From: Camellia lanceoleosa
Lineage: Eukaryota; Streptophyta; Magnoliopsida; Ericales; Theaceae
Direction of reading: 5' to 3'
Length of the DNA: 64,000 nucleotides
Assembly: GCA_025200525.1 (NCBI GenBank)
Contig: CM045758.1
Span: forward strand, 165,070,261 to 165,134,260
The translations under genes and the position numbers were made by a program. Below, piece after piece: positions 45,425-56,500 of the stretch; the stretch's first letter is position 1; each line of letters begins with the position of its first letter. The notes beneath the pieces were generated by a model. It was not told the DNA's origin. It saw nothing but the letters and a program-made list of their open reading frames with translations, and did no database searches.

Positions 45425-46651
45425 ATGGACCCCATCATACTGTTCCTGAAAGACGGCACCTTACCAGAAGAGAAGAAAGAAGCCAACAGAATAAGAGCAA
45501 AGTCGCAGCGATTTTGGCTCTCCCCATCCTTGGCATTATACAAGAAGTCATTCTCAGGACCTTACTTGAAGTGTGTTCACCCCAGCAAAGTGGAAGCATT
45601 CTTATTCGAAATACATGAGGGTGTATGTGGCAGCCATCAAGGAGGAAGATCACTGGCATACAGAGCAATTTCACAAGGATATTGGTGGCCATACATGCAA
45701 GCGGATTCAGAGAAGTATGTTAAAAAGTGCGAAAAGTGTCAAAAGTTCGCACACTAAATACACCAACCTGCCAGAGAACTTCTACCTCTAACTAGCCCAT
45801 GGCCCTTCGCAATGTGGGGATTGGACATAGTAGGCCCACTTCCAACAGCACCAGGCAACAGGAAGTTCTTTCTCGCCGTAACTGACTACTTCACAAAGTG
45901 GGTGGAAGCAAAAGCCTTGGTATCAATCAAGGAGAAAGATGTAAAGAAGTTTGTCTGGCAGAATATCATCACACGATTTGGCATACCAAAGGCATTAATC
46001 TCAGACAACGGCACTCAGTTCTACGGCAGAATTTTCAGAGGTTTTTGTGAAGAGTACAAGATAGAGTTCTACAATTCTACACCGGCATACCCTCAAGCAA
46101 ATGGTCAGGCAGAGGCATCAAACAAGGTAGTCTTGGATGGATTAAAGAAGAGGTTAGAGAGAGCGAGAGGCAAGTGCGTAAGAGCTCCCTCATGTTCTAT
46201 GGGCTTACCGCACCACGCCGACGATCAACAGAGAAACACCATTCTCCTTAGCTTATGGCATGGAAGCCATCCCATTAGAAGTTGGCCTCCCACAATTCAA
46301 GCTTAAAACTTTGGTCTAGACTTAAATGGCGAAGCCATAGCATTGGAGCTTGACCTTGCGAAAGAAAGAAAAGACAGAGCATTGGTTCACATCGCCTCCT
46401 ACCAACAAGAGTTGTCCAGAAAGTATAACAAAACAGTGCATCCAAGGCAATTCAAGATCGGAGATTGGGTGCTGCACAAAGTGATGGGAAACACCTTAGT
46501 TCCAGGAGATGGCAAGCTGGGGCCTAATTGGGAAGGACCTTACAAAGTGGTTGGATTAGCAGGCAAAGGAGCATACCACTTGGAAGATGAGGACAGCAAA
46601 GTAATTCCCAGGCCATGGAACACGGCAAATCTCAAGTTGTTTTATTTCTAG
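45425..46651 (+). pseudogene. Integrase (second Tat element)
   Basis: The zinc-binding HHCC part is intact: HEGVCGSHQGGRSLAYRAI and CEKCQKF (45625-45750). A stop follows at 45755. The core (45812-46306) has VTDYFTKWVEA (first D), ISDNGTQFYGR (second D) and QAEASNK (E). The C-terminal DNA-binding part (46343-46651) has FKIGDWVLHKV and WEGPYKVV and ends in LKLFYF at 46651. A frameshift near 46170-46340 separates core and C-terminus. The enzyme would insert the element DNA. Confidence 0.9.
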
Positions 46652-46739
46652 CTTTTTTTCCTTTTAAGTATGTGTAATTTTTTACTTTCTCAATAAAACA
46701 AGTCGATTCTTTTTTAGCATAATTGTTTTCAGTAGAAAG

Positions 46740-47000
46740 TAGCTTTAGTTAGGAGCATTGTACACATAGTTGGCCAGAATAACCAACTATGTCCCTTCCT
46801 AAGCCCAGGATAAGGATCCAGGTTGCAGGACGTTTTGGTCGGAATAACCAAAACACCTTATTCTGAGTTGGCTGGAAAAACCAACTTAGAGGTTGGCTGG
46901 ATTAAACCAACACCCCTCCTAAGCCCAGGATAAGGATCCAGCAGGACGCTTGGTTGTTATAACCAAACACTATTCTAAGTTGCGAAAAAACCAACTTAGA
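46740..47000 (+). repeat. Degenerate leader of the tandem repeat array
   Basis: AACCAACT/AGTTGGTT-type half-units, with a nearly repeated CCTAAGCCCAGGATAAGGAT (46798 and 46918), precede the regular array. Confidence 0.7.
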
Positions 47001-47427
47001 GGTTGGCCGATTAAACCAACTCTTTGTACTCTTCACCAAGTATGGGTATGGTCAAGAGTGGTTGGTCGGATTAAACCAACTCTTGTTACTCTTCAAATTA
47101 AGTATGGGTATGGTCAAGAGTGGTTGGTCGATTAAACCAACTCTTTGTACTCTTCACCAAGTATGGGTATGGTCAAGAGTGGTTGGTCGATTAAACCAAC
47201 TCTTTGTACTCTTCACCAAGTATGGGTATGGTCAAGAGTGGTTGGTCGATTAAACCAACTTGATACTCTTCAAATTAAGTAGTTATATCGGCTAAAGAGT
47301 GGTTGGCTGGATTAAACCAACTCCTTATACTCTTCAGCCGAAGTAAGGGTAGGGCTGAAGAATGGTTGGCTGGATTAAACTAACACTGGATACTCTTCAG
47401 CCGAAGTAGCTATATCGGCTGAAGAGT
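47001..47427 (+). repeat. 59-64-bp tandem repeat array, seven copies
   Basis: Units begin GGTTGG at 47001, 47060, 47122, 47181, 47240, 47301 and 47364, with lengths 59, 62, 59, 59, 61, 63 and 64 bp. Each holds TTAAACCAAC and TACTCTTCA and ends in CAAGAGT or a variant. Units 3 and 4 are nearly identical. The array lies between the integrase end and the antisense gene, where Tat elements often carry satellite-like arrays. Confidence 0.93.
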
Positions 47428-47749
47428 GGTTGGCTAGTAAGTTAGATAGCTAATACCGAGATTACAATTGAGCAAATGAGTTCATGAAAAATTCATTACA
47501 AGTGCAAGCATACAGAACAAAACCAGAATAAGAGTTGAAGAAGACTTTTTCATTAAAGTGAAAAACAAGTACAACTGAGGGGCCGCAGCCCGGTTACAAG
47601 TTCAAATACAAAAGAAAATAAAGAAAAAAAAAATCAGCGGAAGAGTTCATCAATTTCGGCATCAAATTCATCATCAGGATTTGTCCGGAGTCTGTCACCG
47701 GGAGCACGGTTTGAGGTGGAGCTCGTTTCGGTTTGAAACCCTGGCCTCG

Positions 47750-50720
47750 CTATCGCTTTTGTCGCTTGTCACCGTCGCTTAGGTCTTCAATGACTGGCTC
47801 CAACCGAGTTGTTTGATTATTAGATTGTTCATTGACGGCCGGGGTAAGAGTTGGCTCCTCATCCTCATCATCATCATCATCATCTTTATCTTCATCATCA
47901 CCAGACCCCTCAAGAAATTGCCTTTGGAGATCGGCAGCATATTGCGAAAGCGAGGCCGAAATAGAATACGGTGGAACATTGTAGACCTCGGTGTCAGGCG
48001 TACAACCGAGCCGCTCCACCGCACTCCTCCAGCCACATTTGAAGAATAAGTCCTTGGCTGCATTGCACTGGAGGGTATATGCGTCTTCAGCCTTCTTAAA
48101 GCCTTGTTTTTCGGCTTTCTTAATGCCCACCTTCAACTGGGCTATCTCGGTGTCTTTTTTCTTTTCAATTTTTGCCAAAAGGCGCAGGTATTTGTCTTTT
48201 GCCTTGTTGGCAACCTTCTGCTTTTCGGCTTCGACCGAATTAGCAAGCTCGGTCAGCCGACCATTCTCAGATCTCAGTTCGGCAATTTGTTTTCTTGCCT
48301 CCTCCAGTTCGGCTGTTTTTGCCTCGGCCTCAGCCATGGCCTCCCTTGTATTTCTCCTAAGCTCCATGACCCTCCTGTGTGTAACTTGGTTTTTCTGGAT
48401 GGCCTGCAAAGGAGAAGTAACTTTAGCCGGATTGAAAGTTGGAAAAAATTACATTGAAAGAAGAAAGCTATTTACCAGGATCATGGACTTGGTTGAAGAC
48501 TGAATGGACTTCAGTTCGGTGTTAAGTTGCTTGTAGTGGTGCTCCATATCTTTTGGAAGGCACACACTTTTGGCTAGATTAAAAGCCATCAGGTGGTCCT
48601 TCTCTGTGACAACCGAATCAGAAGCGATGATATCTCGGTTGTTGAAGGTCAGTTCGGGAACCCATTTGGAGGAGGAGACAGTTCGGTCTGATTGCTCCGG
48701 TTAAGGGCTTGGTTGAATGTTTGGGGGAGGACTTGGTGGCAAAATAGTCTCGTCCTCATCAACAAGTCGTGGCTCGGTTTGGCTAGTCCGGGCACGCTTG
48801 TTTCGGCGAGAAGAAGAGGGCTGCTGGGATGGAAGGGCCACCACGGTCTCAGTGGTTTGACCGGTTGGTTGCACATCGGCTGGAGTTGTTGCGGTCAAAA
48901 GGGCCTTCAGCCTGCTCTTCTTTGCCAATTCTTGTTCGACTGTGAGTGGGATTAGGTTTATCTGGGGCAAGGATGGGTCCGGTTCAGGTGCTTCTTCAAG
49001 AAGAAAGTCAGTAACTCTCGCTTTTCGGCGACCGGTGTATCTGTATATCGGCTCAAAGCTGAGAAGTTTAGCCCAACTTCTTTCTTGAATACGTAGTGCG
49101 GCGCGGAGAATACCGAGGTTGGAGTGGCTATACAATGAATGTATATGGGCTGAGTCTGCATGAAGAAGACAACTGTTAGTCCGGTCTAAAATTGGAAACC
49201 GAAGTAAAAAATAAGAATTCATGGAAAACCGAAGTAACTATACCAGGTATCCCTTTATTCCAATTTATACGTCGGCCAGGAATTTGGGCTTGGTGATCTT
49301 CAAAATTCCCAGAGACCCAGAAAAAATCGTCGTCGTTCAAGTCCTTGTCCGGTGTGTCCTTAATTATTTTTTCACGACGGCGGCGTATTCTCAAATAGTA
49401 TACCCACCCATCCTCTTTTGAACCTAAGGAATATTGGTGGAATATTTCGGCTAGGCCGAGGCTTAGACCGGTTTGGCGGTTTAGTTCGGTTATTTCCATT
49501 ATGATTTGGTAAGAGTTGGTGGAGAGTTGGGTTGGGCATAGTCTGGTTTGCCTAAGAAACTCACAAATTAAAGGTTGGACTGGGAATCTCAGTCCGGTTT
49601 CTATTATTGAAAGCAGGGTAAAGGGTACAAAGCCTTCATTCCCCCATGGAATGGTATTTGGTTTGGCTAAGGTAAGGTGCATGTCGTCAGGTATCCTATA
49701 ATCCTTTCGGAATTCGGCAAGGCCTCCTGGGGTTTCTACCAAAAACCTATACTTCCCTATTTATTGTATAAGTTAAAAATAAATTAGTTCGGTTGAGAAG
49801 TTGTGCTCAGAAGCTCGGTCAAGCGCTCAAGAGGATGGCTTGGGCAACCTAAAGTCTGCAAAGTGGAAAAATAAGGTGTTAAGCACAGATTGTTCACCGT
49901 GCTACAAAACAAAGCAAGAAAAGAGAAGTCTTACTTCGGCTACATAGGGCACTACAGGATCTACCTCAGTTACAACAAGGTGTTTGTTATCTCGGCTCGG
50001 CAGGATGTTTGGTTATCTCGGTTCTACCTATGGGTTTGTTACTCTGGTTGGGCATCAAGGGCTTCGAGTTCGGTTTAGAACCGAGAAAGTCGGGCTTAGC
50101 CTCGGCTCAAATTTGCCGTGGCCAAGATTTCTAGTTCGGTGAGTTTTTATTTCGGCTAATGTGAATCAGATGGTGACCTATTGAAACTATTGTTACATGC
50201 ACAAGTTCTAGTTCGGTTCTAGTCTGCCTAAATCTATATGTAGCAAAAACAGTTTCCTAGTTCGGTTGGACGTGATTATGGATCAAATAAGTGTTCTATT
50301 AGCTGTTTCTTGAAGTTCATGAAGTTCTAATGAAATTTTTTCCAGAAACCACGCGAAGCTAAGTTTTTTTCCAGAAAAGTGTTTTACAAAAACAGACTAC
50401 AGAAGATTGAACAAAGTATAGAAAACAAAGGAAAACGAGAAACAGATTTGTAATACTTACCTGGTAAAGAGGAAGAAGAACGAGATGGAAGCAAACGGCA
50501 GCAAGAACACGAGCTTCAGGGGTGTGAGGTTGAAGAACAGTAAGAACTGAAGAAGTGAGAGAGGAGAGAGTGAATAGTTTGGTGGATGATTTGAAGAGAG
50601 AAAAGGTTTTTTTTTGATGAAAAGCCCTCTGGCGGGAACTGTTCAAAAATTACGGAGTACGAGGGCGGCGTTATAGCTGTGAATAGCCAATAAGAGCCTG
50701 CCACGTGTCACTGGAAAGGG
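47750..50720 (-). pseudogene. Antisense spliced gene with Transposase_28-like domain, second Tat element
   Basis: On the minus strand: a 5' leader (about 50700-50461) ends in a strong donor CAG|GTAAGT (50460). The coding exon 49755-49244 reads FRKDYRIPDDMHLTL, FVPFTLLSIIETGLRFPVQP, FLRQTRLCPTQLSTNSYQII and DGWVYYLRIRRRR, matching the putative gypsy-type transposon domain (Transposase_28, PF04195). Introns at 49243-49156 (GTATAG...TGCAG) and 48475-48404 (GTAAAT...TTGCAG) are readable. The third part is a long coiled coil (REAMAEAEAKTAELEEARKQ and onward) with an acidic Asp/Glu tail ending at 47750. One in-frame stop (48701-48703), where Gln is expected, breaks it. The function is unknown; the gene type recurs in Tat elements. 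Confidence 0.78.
50687..50711 (-). promoter_or_regulatory. G-box and CCAAT box of the antisense gene
   Basis: CACGTG (50702-50707) within GTGACACGTGGCAG on the minus strand, and a CCAAT element (forward CCAAT at 50687-50691), lie just upstream of the leader exon of the antisense gene. They are consistent with an independent promoter inside the retrotransposon. Confidence 0.5.
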
Positions 50721-50936
50721 AAGCATTTCAATTGCTGCAATTGAAGAGACGTTTTGACCGGACGTGCACAGCTCGGCTTAGGTTTAGCTCTACCGATAAG
50801 CTAAATAGTTTTAGCTCGACCGAGAAGTTAAAAGGTTTTCAAATTTAATAGCTAAAGGATTGTAGCTCGGCTGAATAAGCTAAAACTTTAGCTCGGTTTA
50901 TAGACAGGTAATCCCTATCATGCTGCGCAGATAGAA

Positions 50937-50948
50937 TTAAGGGGCAAT
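50937..50948 (+). other. Polypurine tract of the second Tat element
   Basis: TTAAGGGGCAAT directly precedes the 3' LTR. Confidence 0.65.
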
Positions 50949-51708
50949 TGTGAGGGTAATTTATACAGGTAAATTGGGCCAGGCTAAGTAATGGGCCGGT
51001 ATGGGCCGGAGTATGAAAAGAAGAGTAAAAAGACCTCATTCAAGTAGTCCGGTCGCGAAAGTGTGTTATCTCGGTCACGATTAGCCCAGTCAAGGAAGAA
51101 TGTTGTTATATCGGTTCAGGAGAGCGCTACGGTTAGCCCGGTTGGGTCTTCCAGCTGAAGTAAAAGAAGCTATCTTCCTGACTGTCCTGAGTTAGTTCGG
51201 CAAGTATATTCTATGGATAGCTCGGTCGTAGTATGGGAAGCCGAGGTAGAAGACAGTAAGGTAGAGCCGAACTAGCGTATAGATTGGACACTCCGGTTAG
51301 TCTAACATGACAATGTTACTTCGGTTGTAACGGTAGTTCGACTGTGGTAAAACCATCTCACTTGGTTTAAGCAATGAGGGGAGTGTTGATAGAAGCATTA
51401 TCTCTCAGGAGTATGAATCCTAGGAGGACTCTACATGGAGGAGTAAGAGTCCTACTAGGATTGTGCCACACGAAACCTATAAAAGCTCACTAACATCACC
51501 TATGGAAAGGTAACACAACTTTGTTTTCTGAATACACAGAGCTTTTGTCTATTTGTCAAGCTTACTGACTTAGGCATCGGAGAGGTTTCCGGCACACACC
51601 CGCCGGCTAGCTCACGTTTGTGTTTTCAGGTGATAAAGCGACGTCGTACGGAGGAGCGCAGACTTGATCAACAGGATTATATGAGAAGGTGTATTTCTTT
51701 CCCGTATA
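50949..51708 (+). repeat. 3' LTR of the second Tat element
   Basis: It starts TGTGAGGGTAA and ends GTATA, 760 bp long against 739 in the 5' copy, mainly because of an extra stretch (TCTATTTGTCAAGCTTAC, about 51548-51565). Confidence 0.93.
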
Positions 51709-51760
51709 ATATTTTAATATACTGCCACATTATTGGATTTGAAAAGTAAATATTATTTTT

Positions 51761-52148
51761 GACAAATTACACCAATGGTCCCTACATTTTGTCCATTATG
51801 TCATTTTGATCCTTACACTTTTAATTGACTCAAATTTGACCATTAATTTTAGATTTTATTTTAATTTGATCCAATTGATAATGTCGGTAGTGCTTTTGAC
51901 AAAAAATTGTCATTGAATTGGTTGAGATTAACTCACTGAATTACGTAAGTTTATATTTTTGCCCTTAAAATTATGACACGTGCCACTTATGTACGTATTT
52001 TTCGTAAAAAAAAATATTAAGAGTTATAATCAATTAAATCAAATTGAGACAAAACTATAAATTTATAGTCAAAATCGAGCCAATTGAAATAATAGAGACC
52101 AAAATGACACAAGAACCAAAATATAGAGACTATAATTGTAATTTAACC
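51761..52148. mobile_element. 388-bp MITE with 10-bp target duplication (Mutator-type)
   Basis: The left arm (AATTACACCAATGGTCCCTA and ATGTCATTTTGATCC) pairs with the right arm (GACCAAAATGACAC, TAATTGTAATTTAACC). An exact 10-bp duplication, TATTATTTTT, flanks it (51751-51760 and 52149-52158). Length and duplication suggest a Mutator-type MITE. It inserted about 40 bp from the 3' LTR. Confidence 0.8.
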
Positions 52149-52158
52149 TATTATTTTT

Positions 52159-52178
52159 TAAGCGATTTACAATCATTC

Positions 52179-52210
<32 letters not shown>

Positions 52211-52977
52211 TAAACAGTTCAAATCATCAAAACGAGATGTATTTTGAGACCTACAAACCCCTCAAATTTTGTCATGTTGAGATCTTAATATGAGATAAAC
52301 TTAACCCGTAGAATTTGTATATCGAGATTTACCATTTTAAAATAAAATAACCATTTATATGATATTTAATATTCTTGTAATAATTTTTGTATAACATGTT
52401 TAATACGATTTTCAAAAAAAACTTATTTTAGAAAAAAATTTAAAAATAAAAAATTAATTCGGTAAAAGAAATAAAAATATTTATCATTTTTATATAAATT
52501 TATCTTTTGAAAAGTCAAAGAAAAAAATTTAAAAATTAAAATTATATTTTTTATATTTATTTTTATCAAATTAGTTTTTTTTTTCTTTTTTTTTTTCCAA
52601 ATTTGTGATTTTTTTTTTTCTTTTTTTTTTTTTTTTTCTCAAACTTAAACCAAACATCAGTACTGTTGATATTTCCCTTTCACCTACCCCTTAAGTAATA
52701 AGAGAGAAGAAAATGATATTTCCCTTTCATCACTATTATTGTTGTTGTTAGTTAGGAGTTTCCTTGAAAACTCCACACATAATGTATATTATTTGTATCT
52801 CATATCATCATCATATGTATCATTCTTGACCTTTCCCCTTCTCTCACTTCCTATAACTTTGATCTCATATCATCATCATATGTATCATTCTTGACCTTTC
52901 CCCTTCTCTCACTTCCTATAACTTTGATCCTTTGTATTCTTTACATGTACAAATACATCCACAATACACATACAAAA

Positions 52978-53019
<42 letters not shown>

Positions 53020-53390
53020 GAGAGAGGAACCTTCTTTTACTTGCTGATAGTGTGAAGGAAGGTACACTGGCTCCACACAAATTCTTCTTTACATTATATC
53101 ATATGTTTTGGACGACGACCATGCTTTAGTAGTATTGACTTGGCGTCAACACCTCCTCCTCTTTTTCTTTTTTCTTTCTTTTTCTTTCATATCATACTTT
53201 CGTTACGCGGAACTGTACGACAATGCCTTTTTGATTGGAGGTTTGGAACCTTAAAAGCAAAGCCAAATAATGACGTATAATTCTTTATCAATGGACATGC
53301 ACTAGTTCTTTTCTTTCTTTCTAAATAATTAGGTATAATTCTTTATTCTCCATCTCAAGTTTTTTTCGTAACTTCTCTAGAAAGCAATCC
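52159..53390. other. Upstream region of the helicase gene
   Basis: It is AT-rich, with (TA)n at 52181-52203, poly-T tracts (52567-52640) and (GA)n at 52987-53013. It holds no other gene. The promoter of the helicase should lie in the last few hundred bases, but I see no single convincing TATA box. Confidence 0.45.
52797..52926. repeat. 65-bp direct tandem duplication
   Basis: Units 52797-52861 and 52862-52926 are identical by eye, beginning ATCTCATATCATCATCATAT. They lie about 650 bp upstream of the helicase start codon. Confidence 0.95.
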
Positions 53391-53583
53391 CTTTTTCTTC
53401 TTCTTCTTCTTCTTCTTCTTCTTCTCTCTGTCTCTCTCTTTGGAACACACATACAATCCAATTTCTGTGTTTGATTTTTTCAGGTTTTTATTGTGTTTTT
53501 GAGAGCTGAAAGAGGGAGAGAGAGAGTGAAAGTGGGTTTGATTTTGTTGGAGTTGATCATTTTGGGAAGCAAAAGTATAAAAG
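53391..53583 (+). promoter_or_regulatory. Probable 5' leader of the helicase gene with a (TTC)n tract
   Basis: A CT-rich run with about ten TTC units (53394-53423), followed by CTCTCTGTCTCTCTCTTT, leads to the ATG at 53584. Such pyrimidine-rich stretches are common in plant 5' untranslated regions. Confidence 0.5.
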
Positions 53584-56500
53584 ATGATTGGAAGGAGTAG
53601 TACTACTGAGAAGAAGAAAGAACCCAAGAAGGACAAGGGTCAAGGCTTGATAGATGTGGTGTTTTCTTGGTCTCTTTCTGATGTTCTCAACAGACATCTT
53701 TACATGGGCAAGGTTTGGATCCACTTTCTCAATTTATTTCTTTACCCTCTCATTAAAATTGTGAAAAACATGTAGTTCATATATATATGATGTTTATATA
53801 TGTGTATATCAATAGTCATTCATCGATCATCTAACTCATCACACTGATGTGGTGATCCTGGATCAATAGTTTTCATGGGATAAGTGAGAGAGATGATTAA
53901 CCAACTAGGCCTAATTTAGTTGGCCACCATACCTTCCTTAAAGTTTAGTTCTAAGGAGGTCATTGGTTCAATTCCTCTTAGGGGATTAAATTAAGAGAAT
54001 GCAAGCACTTAGGTGCTTTGCGAAGAGCGAAAAGATTTTCTCCTATAGATGTTAATCTAATAACTAACAACTAATATTTGCCAAAAAAAGGAAGAAAAAA
54101 AAAAAGTGAGAGAGATGATCAGCTCCGTTCATTTTTCTGAAAAATTCTTCATTAATTAGGAGTAATATGCACATGGGACTACTCAATTATTTTTCATTCA
54201 TTTGTCATTTCTTATTGGCTAAATTGAATTCAATTAATTTTGTTGTCTTCTTAATTATAATGATTTGCTAAAGTGCTATTAATCGGGGCAATTGATCAAT
54301 CAGTGTCGCCAACCGTAAATAAAAAAATAAGGGGAGAGCTTCTCTCGTCCATGTGGACTGAACAGGGCAGTGCTTTTGGGCCGTGTAACTCCCTACGGGT
54401 TTTATTTCGATGATACGAATCGTTGATGGGTAGAGAGCTTGTTGAGTAATTCATCATTGCAAAAAATCACGATAATCGGATATCAGCAACTCCTTAATCA
54501 TATCACATTTTTGTCCATGATAAATATAATTTTAAAAATAAATTGTTGAAAAAAATATATTCTGATCAAGTATTTATCAATATCTGATCAAAATAATTTT
54601 TTATAATTTACACATTAAATAGTTTGGATTATCAAAATGAGACCTTAGTGGGTCTCACGGACCCAGCAATACCGTGGACTGAAGAGAAGCCTTGCTTAAT
54701 AAATAAAAATTTGATCGATCCGTGTCTGACAATAGAAAATGAAACTGATCGGACTGCCCAACTCTTGGTGTCTTTTTTTTTTTCCAAGACCGTAGAAATT
54801 AATTATTAATATAAGATAAATTATATCAAACTATATAATTATAAGTCAACAATATATAATTAAAAGTTGAAACAATCACAAGAAAGAGTCCATAATCTAA
54901 CAAATAATTCTCGTAATAGAAAAAATATATTCAATTTTTTGCCTACTCCTACCTCCCAAATTAGAGTCTTTGCACATAGCCTCTCTATCAAAAGTGCAGA
55001 AGAGCAACTGAAACTCTATTAATTTTTCATCAGTTAAAGTACCTAATCACATTTTAATCTATATATTCCAAAGTTAGTCTTTATTTAACTTATTTATCTA
55101 TACAAATTATTTAAAAATCTTTCCAAAACTCTCCCAGTGTAACTAGCGATAATATTTTTGTTAAAGTAGTAAATGTAGTAGCTAGCCTGTTAGATAAAAT
55201 AAATTAAGATAAGACTAGACTATTAGTTACTATGGTTTGGTTGTGATTATTTCTATGATTAATGCAGCAAATAGAAAGATGCATTCCGGACTAAATGCAA
55301 ACAAAAGTGACGTGAATCGTAGAACTGCTCTGAGAAAAGGGCCCATCAAGCTATTCAACATGAACAAGTGAAGTTTGTTTTAAATTTTGAATTTGTTTTT
55401 ATTTTATTTTTTTGGCAGGTCAAGCAAATTCCAATGACATATTTATCAACTGATCACTACATGAAGTCATTCTTCAACCCACTTATTGAAGAAACACGTG
55501 CTGATTTGTCATCATCCCTGGAAAAGGTGTCTCGTGCACCGATCTGTGAAATATTGTCTGTTGAATTGTCCAAAAACTACAATCCTCCAAAGGACTTGTA
55601 CTACAAAATCTTACTGAAGAGAAACAGAGAAAACACTGCAAATGATCGCGAAGGAAGTTATGAGCCAGAGTTTGGAGACCTCATTGCCTTGACAGAAGTC
55701 AGACCCAAATGCATTGATGATCTCAACAGGCCTAAATCACCTTATCTTGTTGCTCTTGTTCATAGAATGAAGGATGATTATGATCAGGATAAGCTTACAA
55801 TTAGGACTTCAAATCCCATCACTTTTGAAGCAGAAAAAGAAGTGGAGAAGAAGATTAAGAAGAAGAGAAGTCTTTTTGCTGTTTATTTGACAAACATGAC
55901 GACTAATGTTCGGATATGGACAGCATTGAACTCAGAGCTGGAAGGGGCAAACTTGAACATCATCAAAAGAGTTCTTCGAACTGAATCCATAGTAAGAATC
56001 ACACTTCATTTTTTGTGTTTTTGTGTTTTTGTGTTTTTGTTTTTCAATTCATTGCCAAGTTTATTGAATCCCCTTTATGTTTGGGACAGTGTCGCTTATG
56101 TTACATGGACTTGTGGTGTGGGTGCATATTTAGGGGCTTTTCAATAAAAATATGCGCAATATATGCCTATGTTAATTGCATATTTTAATATAAAATGATT
56201 TTGCTATCACAGACCTCTGCTGCTAGGCTTGCCCATGTAAACCCCACTCCTCTCATTCTTTCATTTATATTTTCATAACATTCTTTCCTTACTTGATTCA
56301 GACTAAGTGCTATGTAAGTGAATATATTTACATCAAGCATAATTCTTTTCTTGTTTTAGGGAAACTTTAACCTCGTGCATTGGGTCACCCTTTTGTCGAT
56401 TTTTTTATTTTTATTTTTAAATTTAACTCTTTACAGATCGAGGCAGATTGTACCCAGTGCGTCTCTCAAGTGAATAAGAGTGTTGCTTTATCCAACACAA

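Larger units (their letters stand above)
40012..51708 (+). mobile_element. Second Tat-lineage Ty3/gypsy retrotransposon, complete with both LTRs
   Basis: Two LTRs (40012-40750 and 50949-51708) flank PBS, gag, protease, RT, RNase H remnants, a second RNase H, integrase, a tandem repeat array, an antisense gene and a purine tract. A 5-bp duplication, ATATT, flanks the whole (40007-40011 and 51709-51713). By hand I count about 30 substitutions over some 735 aligned LTR bases, about 4 percent, plus one ~20-bp indel, so it is younger than the first Tat element. Several frameshifts and stops in gag, RT and RNase H make it nonautonomous. The second RNase H and the post-pol antisense gene place it in the Tat lineage. 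Confidence 0.94.

Noticed and set aside
53355..53636. Minus-strand frame with Lys run opposite the helicase start
   Set aside because: Antisense shadow of the TTC tract and the first exon.
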